Shown piece by piece: positions 29,918-39,913 of a stretch of 46,172 nt of DNA. The DNA is from an uncultured cyanobacterium (GTDB taxonomy: Bacteria; Cyanobacteriota; Cyanobacteriia; Cyanobacteriales; Microcystaceae). Location of the stretch: NCBI GenBank assembly GCA_903887375.1, contig CAISPN010000105.1, forward strand, positions 1-46,172. The letters are read 5' to 3'. Within the stretch, counting starts at the first letter, position 1, and each line of letters begins with the position of its first letter. Both the position numbers and the translations under genes were made by a program. The notes under the pieces are model-generated. The model saw only the letters and a list, made by a program, of their open reading frames with translations, was not told the DNA's origin and ran no database searches.

Positions 29918-32713
29918 ATGTTAAAAACATTGCTGGGCGATCCTAATCTGCGCAAAATTAAAAAATTGCAGCCTATAGTTACTGAGATCAATCTTCTAGA
30001 AGAAGAAATTCAGGCTCTCTCAGATGACGATCTAAAAGCAAAAACTGCAGCCTTCAAGCAGAGATTAGAGGGTGTGCGCAGCGAAAAAGACAGAGAAGAT
30101 ATATTAGAAGAGATTCTGCCTGAGGCTTTTGCCATTGTAAGAGAGGCGGGCAAAAGGGTATTGGGCATGCGTCACTTTGATGTCCAGATGTTAGGCGGCA
30201 TGGTTCTCCATAAAGGACAAATTGCCGAAATGAAAACCGGAGAAGGAAAAACGCTAGTTTCTACCTTACCCGCTTATCTCAATGGACTCACTGGATTAGG
30301 TGTACATGTAGTCACAGTTAACGATTATCTGGCCCGGCGTGATGCGGAATGGATGGGGCAAGTACATAAATTCTTAGGCCTTTCTGTTGGACTGATTCAA
30401 CAGGGGATGAGCCCAGCTGAGCGCAAGAAAAACTACGCTTGTGACATCACCTATACCACTAACAGCGAACTTGGTTTTGACTATCTCAGAGATAATATGG
30501 CTACCTCTATGGCCGAGGTAGTGCAAAGACCCTTCAACTACTGCATCATTGACGAGGTAGATTCAGTTTTAATAGATGAAGCTAGAACCCCTTTAATTAT
30601 TTCAGGCCAAGTAGATGAATCAAGTGAAAAATACACTTTGGCTTCTGAGATTGCCAATCAACTCACCAAACAAATTACCGAAGGAGATGGTAGAGATTAC
30701 GAGGTAGATGAAAAAGCTCGTAATGTCCTGATGACAGATGAGGGCTTTAAAAATGCTGAGAAGCTTCTCGGCGTTAGCGATCTTTATGAAACAGAAAATC
30801 CTTGGGCTCACTATATTTTTAACGCTATCAAGGCCAAGGAACTCTACATCAAGGATGTCAATTACATAGTCCGCGGCGGCGAGGTGGTTATTGTAGATGA
30901 ATTTACAGGTAGGGTAATGCCCGGGCGCCGCTGGAGTGATGGACTTCACCAGGCAATAGAAGCCAAAGAAAGAGTAGAAGTTCAAAAAGAAACCCAAACT
31001 CTAGCTACTATCACCTATCAAAACTTCTTTCTGCTCTATCCCAAACTCGGTGGAATGACCGGAACCGCTAAGACGGAAGAAACTGAACTGGAGAAAGTTT
31101 ACAATTTACAAGTGACGATTATCCCAACCAATCGTCCATCGAGAAGAGAAGATCTCTCTGATGTAGTTTACAAAAATGAAAAAGCTAAATGGCAGGCCAT
31201 AGCTGATGAATGTGAAGTACTCTATCAACAAGGTCGTCCTATATTAGTTGGTACAACTAGTGTTGAAAAATCAGAAATTCTCTCTCAATACCTAAATCAC
31301 AAGAAAATTTCTCATAATATTCTCAATGCTAAACCTGAAAATGTAGAAAGAGAATCAGAAATTGTCGCTCAAGCTGGCAGAAAAGGAACAGTGACTATTG
31401 CCACCAACATGGCTGGAAGAGGTACAGATATTATCCTAGGCGGTAATGCTGACTATATGTCTCGCCTAAAAATTAGGGAATACTTCATGCCGCAAATCGT
31501 TCAGCCAGAAGGAGATAGCCCTTTTGCGGTTAATAAGCAAGAGCGCCCCAATGCTCAAGGTTTTGGAAAAAATAAGGCTAAGGGCAAAAGCTGGCGGGCA
31601 ACTTCTAGTGGGCTGTTTCCCACTGAACTTTCTTCTAAAACGGAGCAGATGCTTAAAGATGCTGTCAAATTTGCAGTCGAGCAATATGGATTGCAGAGCC
31701 TGTCGGAATTGGAGGCAGATGAAAAAATAGCAATCGCTGCTGAAAAAGCTCCTACTGAAGATCCTGTGATCACCAGATTACGTGAAGTTTATAAGGTAAT
31801 CCGCAGCGAATATGAAGTCTTTACAGATCGTGAACACGATGATGTTGTTACCTCGGGTGGACTGCATGTGATAGGAACTGAACGCCATGAATCCAGAAGG
31901 ATAGATAACCAGCTCAGAGGAAGGGCAGCTCGACAAGGTGATCCAGGATCTACTAAGTTCTTTTTAAGTCTAGAAGATAATCTACTGAGAATTTTTGGTG
32001 GAGATAGGGTAGCTGGATTAATGAATGCCTTCCGCGTTGAAGAGGATATGCCGATTGAATCCAAGATGCTCACCCGCTCACTTGAAGGCGCGCAAAAGAA
32101 AGTAGAGACTTTTTACTATGACACTCGCAAACAAGTCTTTGAATATGATGAGGTCATGAATAACCAACGTAAGGCTATCTATGCTGAGCGTCGAAGAGTT
32201 CTAGAAGGTTTAGACCTCAAAGAACAGGTCCTGCAATATGCTGAAAAGACAACAGATGAAATAGTTGATGCTTATATCAATCCTGATTTACCTTCGGAGG
32301 AATGGAACCTCGAAGGAATGCTCAATAAAGCTAAAGAATTTATCTATCTTTTGGAAGATCTAAGCGTCAATGATGTACAGGATATGCAGGTCAGTGAAAT
32401 CAAAAATTTCCTGCATGAAGAGGTACGCCAAGCTTATGAGAAAAAAGAGGTAGATATTGACCGCGTTAGACCAGGACTGATGCGCGATGCTGAAAGGTTC
32501 TTTATCCTCAATCAGATAGATACTCTCTGGAAAGAGCACCTTCAGGCGATGGAAGCTCTCAAAGAATCAATTGGGCTCAGGGGATATGCGCAGCTAGATC
32601 CTTTGATTGAATATAAACAAGAAGGCTATCAGATGTTTTTGGAGATGATGATCGATATTCGTCGCAATGTAGTCTATTCCCTATTCAAATTCCAACCTCA
32701 AACTCAGTCTTAA
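29918..32713 (+). CDS. secA: Preprotein translocase ATPase SecA
   Basis: A 931-aa motor ATPase that drives protein export through SecYEG in plasma and thylakoid membranes. Motifs in order: [10 protein letters not shown] (Walker A, Lys111), [17 protein letters not shown] (DEAD-like), [37 protein letters not shown] and [14 protein letters not shown]. It lacks the C-terminal zinc-binding Cys cluster of proteobacterial SecA, as is usual in cyanobacteria. Full length. Its stop codon overlaps the convergent radical SAM gene by 4 bp. Confidence 0.98.
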   Translation: MLKTLLGDPNLRKIKKLQPIVTEINLLEEEIQALSDDDLKAKTAAFKQRLEGVRSEKDREDILEEILPEAFAIVREAGKRVLGMRHFDVQMLGGMVLHKGQIAEMKTGEGKTLVSTLPAYLNGLTGLGVHVVTVNDYLARRDAEWMGQVHKFLGLSVGLIQQGMSPAERKKNYACDITYTTNSELGFDYLRDNMATSMAEVVQRPFNYCIIDEVDSVLIDEARTPLIISGQVDESSEKYTLASEIANQLTKQITEGDGRDYEVDEKARNVLMTDEGFKNAEKLLGVSDLYETENPWAHYIFNAIKAKELYIKDVNYIVRGGEVVIVDEFTGRVMPGRRWSDGLHQAIEAKERVEVQKETQTLATITYQNFFLLYPKLGGMTGTAKTEETELEKVYNLQVTIIPTNRPSRREDLSDVVYKNEKAKWQAIADECEVLYQQGRPILVGTTSVEKSEILSQYLNHKKISHNILNAKPENVERESEIVAQAGRKGTVTIATNMAGRGTDIILGGNADYMSRLKIREYFMPQIVQPEGDSPFAVNKQERPNAQGFGKNKAKGKSWRATSSGLFPTELSSKTEQMLKDAVKFAVEQYGLQSLSELEADEKIAIAAEKAPTEDPVITRLREVYKVIRSEYEVFTDREHDDVVTSGGLHVIGTERHESRRIDNQLRGRAARQGDPGSTKFFLSLEDNLLRIFGGDRVAGLMNAFRVEEDMPIESKMLTRSLEGAQKKVETFYYDTRKQVFEYDEVMNNQRKAIYAERRRVLEGLDLKEQVLQYAEKTTDEIVDAYINPDLPSEEWNLEGMLNKAKEFIYLLEDLSVNDVQDMQVSEIKNFLHEEVRQAYEKKEVDIDRVRPGLMRDAERFFILNQIDTLWKEHLQAMEALKESIGLRGYAQLDPLIEYKQEGYQMFLEMMIDIRRNVVYSLFKFQPQTQS

Positions 32714-34266
32714 AATTTAGCCAAAGCAACTGATGAATGTTCCTCTTCTTTGATCTGTGCCAATTGACTCAATAGCTGTTGGCGCACTTCGTGACGAAAA
32801 TGGAAAAAGTGCTCTCCCACTCCTAAAGTTACTAAATAGTCAAAAGTTAATTTTGGTTTGAGCAACATGATTGTTAACAGTTGCCACCAAAATCTGAAGC
32901 GGGTTGAGCGCAACAAACCCTGTCTCCAGCAAAGAGTACTAAAAAGTCTCCATTCTGTTGCAGTGATTGGCCTGCTGCTTTTACCACGCCAACCGTTCAT
33001 CATCATGTAATGCTTAAAGGTTCGCTTGAGAAAGGGCATTGGTTCATAAATTTGCCAGAAGGCAGCTATATATTCTTCAACGATTTGCTCTACTGGTCTA
33101 GTAGGGACAAAGTTCATGATTGCGCCTTGGTGAATAGTCCCTAGTCCATCTACTAATCTTTCCTCTTGATTGAGGCGCTCCCACATAGCTGTATTTTTCA
33201 AAGCCTGCAATATAGAAAATTGACATTGAGGTATTGCCGCATCTTCAATAAAAGATACAATGCGCTCTCCGGCTCCAGCTTTTTCATGATCAAAGCCGAT
33301 AATAAAACCTGACATAATTCCCAAACCCATGCGGGTAATTTTATGACAGGATTCAATCAGCGCTTGACGGGTATTTTGAAACTTGTTGATTCCCAGCAGA
33401 CTATCAGTATCAGGAGTTTCAATCCCCATAAACACCAGGGTAAAACCAGCTTTAACCATTAACTCAATGAGTTCATCATCTTCGGCCAGATTGAGAGAGG
33501 CTTCTGTAAGTAAGATGAAAGGATAATTGCGCTGTTCCATCCAAGGAATCAATGCACGTAGAAAGATTTTGGCATTGCGCTTGTTACCGATAAAGTTGTC
33601 ATCCACGACAAAAACATAACGGTGCCAACCTAATTTGTAAAGTACGTCAAACTCAACTAACATTTGTTCAGGAGTTTTAGTACGTGGTTTACGTCCATAT
33701 AGGTTAATAATGTCACAGAATTCACATTGAAAAGGGCAACCGCGTGAAAACTGTACCGTGATAGCTAGATAGGCATTAAGATTTAATAGATCAAATCTTG
33801 GTATAGGTGTCTGAGTGATATCAGGCTTCTCACTGGAGCGAAATACCCCTTTTTCTTCTCCCCTAGAGAGAGCCGCAATAAACATTGGGACTGTATACTC
33901 ACCTTCATCTAGAATTAGATAATGGGCACCGACTTTTAGGGATACTTCAGGATAGGATGTAGGGTAAGGTCCTCCAACAGCTACTTTTTTACCAAGTGAT
34001 ATGGCTTTTTCAATAAGCAGGCAAAAATCCTTTTTCTGGATAATCATTGCCGAAATAATGACCATATCACACCATTGCCAATCATCTTGACTCTCAGATT
34101 GGACATTGCGATCACTAAATCTGATTTGCCAGTTTTCTGGTAACATTGCCGCTATAGTAATCAGACCAAGTGGGGGATTAGTAGAACTTATACCAGCTAT
34201 ATCAAGAGTCTCTTGATAAGACCAAAAAGAATTAGGCAGAACTGGCCAAATAAGTAAAACATTCAT
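32710..34266 (-). CDS. B12-binding radical SAM protein (DUF4070-type)
   Basis: A 518-aa enzyme. The N-terminal ~140 residues resemble a cobalamin-binding domain ([30 protein letters not shown]). The radical SAM core follows, with the cluster motif CPFQCEFC (Cys177, Cys181, Cys184), then [13 protein letters not shown] and FMGIETPD. The C-terminal ~120 residues match the DUF4070 layout. Relatives methylate unreactive carbons or modify lipids; the substrate is unknown. The frame starts with a TTG at 34275, but the ATG at 34266 (MNVLLIWP) is the natural family start. It overlaps the secA stop by 4 bp. Confidence 0.85.
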   Translation of the reverse strand: MNVLLIWPVLPNSFWSYQETLDIAGISSTNPPLGLITIAAMLPENWQIRFSDRNVQSESQDDWQWCDMVIISAMIIQKKDFCLLIEKAISLGKKVAVGGPYPTSYPEVSLKVGAHYLILDEGEYTVPMFIAALSRGEEKGVFRSSEKPDITQTPIPRFDLLNLNAYLAITVQFSRGCPFQCEFCDIINLYGRKPRTKTPEQMLVEFDVLYKLGWHRYVFVVDDNFIGNKRNAKIFLRALIPWMEQRNYPFILLTEASLNLAEDDELIELMVKAGFTLVFMGIETPDTDSLLGINKFQNTRQALIESCHKITRMGLGIMSGFIIGFDHEKAGAGERIVSFIEDAAIPQCQFSILQALKNTAMWERLNQEERLVDGLGTIHQGAIMNFVPTRPVEQIVEEYIAAFWQIYEPMPFLKRTFKHYMMMNGWRGKSSRPITATEWRLFSTLCWRQGLLRSTRFRFWWQLLTIMLLKPKLTFDYLVTLGVGEHFFHFRHEVRQQLLSQLAQIKEEEHSSVALAKF

Positions 34267-34450
34267 AAATTTCAAATTAGCTAGAGTTTGCTCACTAACA
34301 GTGTTATTCTAGCTATCTTTCAGCTATAAATATTAGCAAATTATTATTATAAAAAGACTAAATATAGAGTCTAAAATTACCGTTCGAGCAGTAGATTATT
34401 TAGTTGATATTGAGTGGGAATGGATTGAGCAAACCTTTGCTAGCAAATAA

Positions 34451-35071
34451 TCACTTGATGCCACATCTTGCTAAAGCATCATTGATACTATATCTAAAGT
34501 TATAGCCTCTTTCAATTGTGGGTAAATGTCCTTTATCGGGATTGCCATAGTCAGGCTCATAACCAGGTTTAAAACGCTCCCTATGTCCGTCATAGTTATA
34601 TTGAATTAACCATTCGCCACCTGGCCTTTGCCATTGCAACTTGTTGTAGGCTAATCGGTAGTCCCCCGCGGCTTGCCTGAATACCTCTTGTTGGGCACTA
34701 AAACCGAGTAAACCTTTGCTGGCTGCTAACCAGAGCTTATCAACTGTTTGTATATCCCGACATGGTGGAAATTGGGCTTCTTGGGAATTGACATGGCCTG
34801 TGGTGTAAGATTTGGGACCAAAAGCCTTAAGCAGTACTTCGATAGTAATCTGATCGGCGCCTTGCAAATTATGGTTTTGCAACTCACTACGAAGTTTAGA
34901 GTAATCTATACCTTTATCAGAGGTTAGATGTACAGATGAGATATCTGGAAATGTATTTTGTTGATCCCAAGTCGATTTTTGCTTTAACCACCATAGTCCT
35001 CCTGCTAGTAACATTCCAAATGCAACTAAAGAGATTAATTTCCAGATCAAAACTTCATTTTTTAGTTTCAT
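34451..35071 (-). CDS. Membrane-anchored GUN4-domain protein
   Basis: A 206-aa protein with one N-terminal transmembrane helix (LISLVAFGMLLAGGLWWL) and a GUN4 domain from about residue 50 to 185. The domain reads IDYSKLRSELQN, GADQITIEVLLKAFG, PCRDIQTVDKLWLAASKG and LLGFSAQQEVF. GUN4 proteins bind Mg-protoporphyrin IX and stimulate Mg-chelatase. This copy is membrane-anchored and divergent in sequence, so it may be a paralogue with another ligand or role; many cyanobacteria have several GUN4-domain proteins. It diverges from the hybrid kinase across 94 bp. Confidence 0.8.
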   Translation of the reverse strand: MKLKNEVLIWKLISLVAFGMLLAGGLWWLKQKSTWDQQNTFPDISSVHLTSDKGIDYSKLRSELQNHNLQGADQITIEVLLKAFGPKSYTTGHVNSQEAQFPPCRDIQTVDKLWLAASKGLLGFSAQQEVFRQAAGDYRLAYNKLQWQRPGGEWLIQYNYDGHRERFKPGYEPDYGNPDKGHLPTIERGYNFRYSINDALARCGIK

Positions 35072-35165
35072 ATATGCTACTTATAAACAAATTTCAAAAC
35101 TTGCCTTAAACTTAATAATATATATCTAAATCTAATAAAGTAAAATTTAATACAAATCAACCAGT

Positions 35166-38100
35166 GTGCAAGATATGTACTACCACAAAGCAAAAAGTAT
35201 TGATCAAAAAGAGCTCAGCTGTTGGCTAGAAAAAATATGGAGCCAGGAGCAGAGCAGCTCAATCCTTGAAGTACTCTGCTCTGGTCAAATTTTTCGCGGC
35301 GATCACATAATGACGGATGAACGGGGTCATTTTCGCATTGATGAAGTGACAATTTCTCCGCTTGATGGTACATCCCATTTTGTAATATTGCGCCAAGATA
35401 TTACCAATCGCAGAAGAGCAGAATCATATGATAATCTCCGTGGGAAAATTTTAAGTCGTATTGCCGGCAATGATTCTCTTTCTTCTATTCTTAAAGCCCT
35501 GGTTTATGGCGTAGAAGAGGTAGCCCCTACCTCACTCTGTAGTCTTTTAATGCTCAGCTCTGATAGACAACATCTTGGAGATGGCATAGCCCCAAGTTTG
35601 CCAGATTTTTATAATCAAGCTATCGATGGGATCCAAATTGGCCTTGGAGTTGGCTCTTGTGGCACGGCATCATTTTTAGGTGAGCGGGTGATAGTCTCAG
35701 ATATTCAAACCCATCCCTATTGGGCGCCATATAAGGAATTAGCAGCCAAAGCTGGTTTGGCCGCTTGCTGGTCTGAGCCTGTTAGATCTTCCAAGGGAGA
35801 AATATTCGGTACATTTGCTATATATCATAGTACTCCCCATACCCCCAATGAGAGTGATATAGACTTGATTGAACAAGCGGCTAGATTGGCTGGAATTGCC
35901 ATTGAGCATACTCGTACACTTCAAGCTTTATCTAAACGTGAAATCTTGATGCATACATTGGTACAAACAATACCTGATTTAATTTGGCTAAAAGATACTG
36001 ATGGAGTCTATTTAGCTTGCAATCCCGTATTTGAGCAATTTTTTGGAGCCCGTCAAGCTGATATTTTGGGCAAGAGTGATTATGATTTCGTCAGCAAAGA
36101 ATTGGCGGATTTCTTTAGAGAAAATGATCAAAAGGCAATTGCCAAGGGAAGCCCAAGTATCAATGAAGAAGAGCTGACATTTGCTTGGGGAGGCTATAAG
36201 GGACTTTTTGAAACTATCAAGGTTCCTGTAATAGATGATGATGGTAAATTGTCAGGTGTACTTGGTGTTGCCCGTGAAGTTACTCTGCGCAAAAAATTAG
36301 AACGGAATTTAAAACAAGCCAAGATCGAAGCTGAAAACTCTGCTAGAGCCACTAGCAACTTTTTAGCTAATATGAGCCATGAAATCCGCACTCCGATGAA
36401 TGCCATTATCGGGCTAACAGATTTGGCTTTGCGCACATCTTTAAACCCTCGCCAACAGGATTACCTCACCAAAGTCCATGTTGCAGCCAATTCTCTGCTA
36501 GGACTTATCAACGATATCCTAGATTTGACCAAAATCCAATCAGGTAAGCTGCAATTGGAATCTATTCCTTTTAGCCTAGATAATGTACTAGATGATCTCT
36601 CCTCATTGATGACCATCCAGATAGAAGAAAAGGGATTAGAATTACTTTTCTGGCGCAATCCTGAAGTTCCCGTAAAGCTCATTGGCGATCCCTTGAGGCT
36701 CTCACAGGTGCTCACTAACCTGACCAACAATGCTAAAAAGTTCACTGAATCGGGGGATATCATTGTTTCTACTGAATTGGTAGAGATCAATGGGCAAAAT
36801 GTCACTTTGCGCTTTTCGGTGAGCGATTCTGGAGTTGGTATTACCCAAGAGCAGATGTCTAAACTATTTAAACCTTTCTCACAAGCTGATGAATCTGTTA
36901 CTCGCAGATACGGTGGAACCGGATTGGGATTGACCATATCTCGCCAACTAGTAGAGATGATGGGTGGACAAATATGGATTGAGAGCGAGCCAGGTGTTGG
37001 CACTAAAGTTTCATTCGAGGCAAATTTCCAGCTAGCCAGCGAGGATCAAAAGGAAATTCCCAGAATCTTAGATGATCTTTGCAGCTTGAAAACTTTGGTA
37101 GTTGATGATAATCCTCATGCTTTGGAAATTTTCAAAGCTCAATTAGAGCAGTTCTCCTTTAGAGCTGAAACCTGCAATAGTCCTGAGCAGGCTTTTGAGA
37201 AATTACTTTCTGCTGATGATCTTGATCCATATAGACTAGTTCTGATGGATTATCGCATGCCCAGTATGGATGGGATCACGGCAACCCACAAGATCAAGCA
37301 TGAGTTGGGGCTCAAGGTCATTCCAAGGGTGATTCTGGTGACTGCTGCCAGTAGGCTAGCTGGGGAAGAAGGACTGTATCGTAAAGATTTTGATGAACTG
37401 CTGGCTAAACCGGTCAACGCTTCACTTTTACTCGATGTAGTTATGGAAGTATTTGGCCACCCCAGACAGAGCCGCCACAGGTTTGATCGAGAATTAGACC
37501 TACAGGCGATTGAACCAATCAAAGGAGCCAGGATCTTACTTGCCGAGGACAATCTAATCAATCAACAGGTTGCAACTGAAATACTATCGCAAGCTGGTCT
37601 CTTGGTTGAGATAGCCAACAACGGTTTAGAAGCCCTAGAGCTTTTGCGAAAGCGTCAATATGACTGTGTCTTGATGGATGTTCAAATGCCCATTATGGAT
37701 GGCTATACTGCCACTGTGGAGATTCGCAAAGAGCCGGCATGGAAAGACCTACCAGTTCTAGCTATGACCGCTAATGTATTGTCTGAAGATAGGGCTAAAG
37801 CCTCTCAAGTAGGCATGAACGATCACATTGCAAAGCCAATAGTAGCCCGTGAGCTCTTTTCAACTTTGGTTAAATGGATTGAGCCTGGAAATTATCAACC
37901 TATTGTTGATAACAATAGCAAACAAATTGAGGAGAATATAGTTATAGAATTGCCAGAAGAACTCCATGGCATTGATATTCCCCAAGCTTTAGCCAATATA
38001 GGTGATAATCGCAAATTACTGCAAAAACTGTTGATTGATTTTCTACATGATCATGTTGGTGATTGTGCAACTATTGCTAGCAGTATAGAGCAAAAAGATT

Positions 38101-38531
38101 TTGCCACAGCAGAAAGATTAGCTCATACACTCAAAGGAGTCTCTCACGCTCTTGGGGCGATGTCTTTGCGATTTCAAGCAGCTGAATTAGAAAGGGTTCT
38201 AAAACACAATGAAGATGTTGATATTTCTGCTCTGGTAAAAGCTTTAGAAGCTGAGCTCAATCCAGTGATGGAAGGCTTGGCCAGGTGGCATAGTTCTAAT
38301 ACAGTTACAAAACCAGCTAAGATATCTTCAGATAATGCCCTGGCTCTTTGTGATGAATTAGAAAAATTACTAGAAGAAATGGATCCCGAGGCCGGCAATA
38401 AGGCTGATGAGCTTGCCGCTGCGCTTAACGGTGATCTGGATTTAACCGTTCTTATTGCTGAAGAAGCTGCCAATTTTGAATTTGAATCTGCCCTTGCTAA
38501 ACTAAAACAACTGCGTCAGGTAATTTCATGA
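35166..38531 (+). CDS. Hybrid sensor histidine kinase (PAS-GAF-PAS-HisKA-HATPase-REC-REC-Hpt)
   Basis: A 1121-aa multi-step phosphorelay protein with no membrane segment. Order: a partial PAS (1-85, only its C-terminal half, ending VILRQDITNRRRAE), GAF (~100-250), PAS (~255-375), HisKA with phospho-acceptor His405 (NMSHEIRTPMNA), HATPase with TGLGLTISRQLVEMMGG, REC1 with Asp695 (LVLMDYRMPS), REC2 with Asp838 (VLMDVQMPIMDG) and Hpt with His987 (LAHTLKGVSHALGA). All phosphotransfer residues are intact. The start is GTG (35166) or ATG (35175); a stop lies 18 bp upstream in frame, so the missing half of the first PAS is not present. The stop overlaps the next start (ATGA). Confidence 0.9.
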   Translation: MQDMYYHKAKSIDQKELSCWLEKIWSQEQSSSILEVLCSGQIFRGDHIMTDERGHFRIDEVTISPLDGTSHFVILRQDITNRRRAESYDNLRGKILSRIAGNDSLSSILKALVYGVEEVAPTSLCSLLMLSSDRQHLGDGIAPSLPDFYNQAIDGIQIGLGVGSCGTASFLGERVIVSDIQTHPYWAPYKELAAKAGLAACWSEPVRSSKGEIFGTFAIYHSTPHTPNESDIDLIEQAARLAGIAIEHTRTLQALSKREILMHTLVQTIPDLIWLKDTDGVYLACNPVFEQFFGARQADILGKSDYDFVSKELADFFRENDQKAIAKGSPSINEEELTFAWGGYKGLFETIKVPVIDDDGKLSGVLGVAREVTLRKKLERNLKQAKIEAENSARATSNFLANMSHEIRTPMNAIIGLTDLALRTSLNPRQQDYLTKVHVAANSLLGLINDILDLTKIQSGKLQLESIPFSLDNVLDDLSSLMTIQIEEKGLELLFWRNPEVPVKLIGDPLRLSQVLTNLTNNAKKFTESGDIIVSTELVEINGQNVTLRFSVSDSGVGITQEQMSKLFKPFSQADESVTRRYGGTGLGLTISRQLVEMMGGQIWIESEPGVGTKVSFEANFQLASEDQKEIPRILDDLCSLKTLVVDDNPHALEIFKAQLEQFSFRAETCNSPEQAFEKLLSADDLDPYRLVLMDYRMPSMDGITATHKIKHELGLKVIPRVILVTAASRLAGEEGLYRKDFDELLAKPVNASLLLDVVMEVFGHPRQSRHRFDRELDLQAIEPIKGARILLAEDNLINQQVATEILSQAGLLVEIANNGLEALELLRKRQYDCVLMDVQMPIMDGYTATVEIRKEPAWKDLPVLAMTANVLSEDRAKASQVGMNDHIAKPIVARELFSTLVKWIEPGNYQPIVDNNSKQIEENIVIELPEELHGIDIPQALANIGDNRKLLQKLLIDFLHDHVGDCATIASSIEQKDFATAERLAHTLKGVSHALGAMSLRFQAAELERVLKHNEDVDISALVKALEAELNPVMEGLARWHSSNTVTKPAKISSDNALALCDELEKLLEEMDPEAGNKADELAAALNGDLDLTVLIAEEAANFEFESALAKLKQLRQVIS

Positions 38532-39067
38532 ACGAAGTTTCAACTTCCCCAGAAAAACTAAAGATCCTCATCATAGATGATGAGCGTTTTAATCTAAATA
38601 CACTCAACGGCTTGCTAAAAGATGAATATAAAATCATGGTGGCTACTAATGGTGAACAGGGACTAAAAGCTGCCATAACTGGTCTGCCTGATTTGATCCT
38701 GCTGGATATCAGCATGCCTGGGATGGATGGTTATGAAGTTTGTGCCCGTCTAAAAAACGATACCCTCACTGGGGCTATTCCAATTATTTTTATCACTGCC
38801 CATACTGATGCTTCTGATGAAACCAAGGGCTTTGAATTGGGGGCGGCTGATTATATTGCTAAACCATTTAACTTAGCAGTTGTCCAAGCTAGAATACGTA
38901 ACCAAATCAAACCCAAGAATAATTTCTCTGGTGAGGAACTCAAAATCGAAATCGAAATTGATCAAAAAAAGAGAGAAGAAGAAGTCAATATGCTCACTGG
39001 AAGCTCTTTTTTTCAAGAGATCAAACAGGAAATAGCAGGAGTGGATCTAGATAAATTCTGGCAATAG
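38528..39067 (+). CDS. Stand-alone response regulator with charged C-terminal tail
   Basis: A 179-aa protein: a REC domain (residues ~10-130) with the acidic pair IIDDE, phosphorylated Asp in LILLDISMPGMDGYE, Thr in FITAHT and Lys in AKPFN. The remaining ~50 residues form a Lys/Glu-rich probable coiled coil (KIEIEIDQKKREEEVN) ending DLDKFWQ. No DNA-binding or enzymatic output domain is present, so it probably acts by protein contact. Its ATG overlaps the kinase stop by 4 bp, so it is almost certainly co-translated and a target of that kinase's phosphorelay. Confidence 0.9.
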   Translation: MNEVSTSPEKLKILIIDDERFNLNTLNGLLKDEYKIMVATNGEQGLKAAITGLPDLILLDISMPGMDGYEVCARLKNDTLTGAIPIIFITAHTDASDETKGFELGAADYIAKPFNLAVVQARIRNQIKPKNNFSGEELKIEIEIDQKKREEEVNMLTGSSFFQEIKQEIAGVDLDKFWQ

Positions 39068-39121
39068 ATAAAAATTATTAATGCTAAACTATTTTTTTTA
39101 ATAAATATCTCCTAAATCCCA

Positions 39122-39880
39122 ATGCCAAAAGTTATTTCCATTCATTCCTATCGTGGTGGTACCGGTAAATCTAACATTACTGCCAATCTAGCGACTAGCA
39201 TTGCCCTACAGGGCTACCGTGTAGGTGTTGTAGATACGGATATTCCATCACCAGGAATTCACAATCTTTTTGGCTTGGAGGCAGATGATACTGACAAGAC
39301 CCTGAACAATTTTCTCTGGGGTGAAGATTTGATTGAAAATGCAGCTTATGATGTCAGCAAAAATATTGCTCTAGAAGGAGAAGGTAAATTATTTTTGGTT
39401 CCCTCTAGCGTCAAAGCTGATGATATAGCGCGCATTCTTAAAAATGGCTATGATGTCAAGCTCTTAAATGATGGATTTCGCTCTCTGGTAAAAGCCTTAC
39501 AGTTGGATTATCTCTTTATTGATACTCACCCTGGACTTTCTAGGGAAACTTTTCTCTCAATTGCTATTTCACATATCTTGATCTTAATTCTCAGGCCCGA
39601 TAAGCAGGACTATCAAGGCACCGCTGTCACCATAGATGTAGCTAGGCAGTTGAAGGTTAAAAAAATGCTTTTGACAATTAATAAAGCACATACTAAGCTC
39701 AATCTTGAATCCCTCAAAGAAAAAGTAGAGCAAACCTATAAAGAAGAAGTAGCTGCAGTTTTTCCTCTCTCAGAAGAGGTAATACAGCTTGCCAGTGAAG
39801 GGGTATTCTGCCTGAAGTATCCGCAGCATTCAGTTACAGAGAAATTTCGTGAACTAGCTCAGCGTATTATAGAAGGTTAA
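39122..39880 (+). CDS. ParA/MinD-family ATPase with Arg-variant Walker A
   Basis: A 252-aa P-loop ATPase. The deviant Walker A reads SYRGGTGKSN: Lys16 is present, but the signature lysine is replaced by Arg11. VVDTDIPSPGIH is the Walker A' region and YLFIDTHPGLS the Walker B region. ParA/MinD proteins form ATP-dependent dimers on DNA, membranes or partner proteins and position cargo. No ParB-like partner gene is adjacent; neighbours are the response regulator and the cyclase-like sensor, suggesting a role in placing or gating a signalling complex. That role is inference from gene order. Confidence 0.87.
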   Translation: MPKVISIHSYRGGTGKSNITANLATSIALQGYRVGVVDTDIPSPGIHNLFGLEADDTDKTLNNFLWGEDLIENAAYDVSKNIALEGEGKLFLVPSSVKADDIARILKNGYDVKLLNDGFRSLVKALQLDYLFIDTHPGLSRETFLSIAISHILILILRPDKQDYQGTAVTIDVARQLKVKKMLLTINKAHTKLNLESLKEKVEQTYKEEVAAVFPLSEEVIQLASEGVFCLKYPQHSVTEKFRELAQRIIEG

Positions 39881-39913
39881 CGGTGCTTAATTTTAAAAAT
39901 TTTGGGGTCAACA

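Noticed and set aside
36461-37003. A 180-aa minus-strand frame within the hybrid kinase
   Set aside because: It is antisense to the highly conserved kinase core and has Ser/Pro-rich shadow composition.
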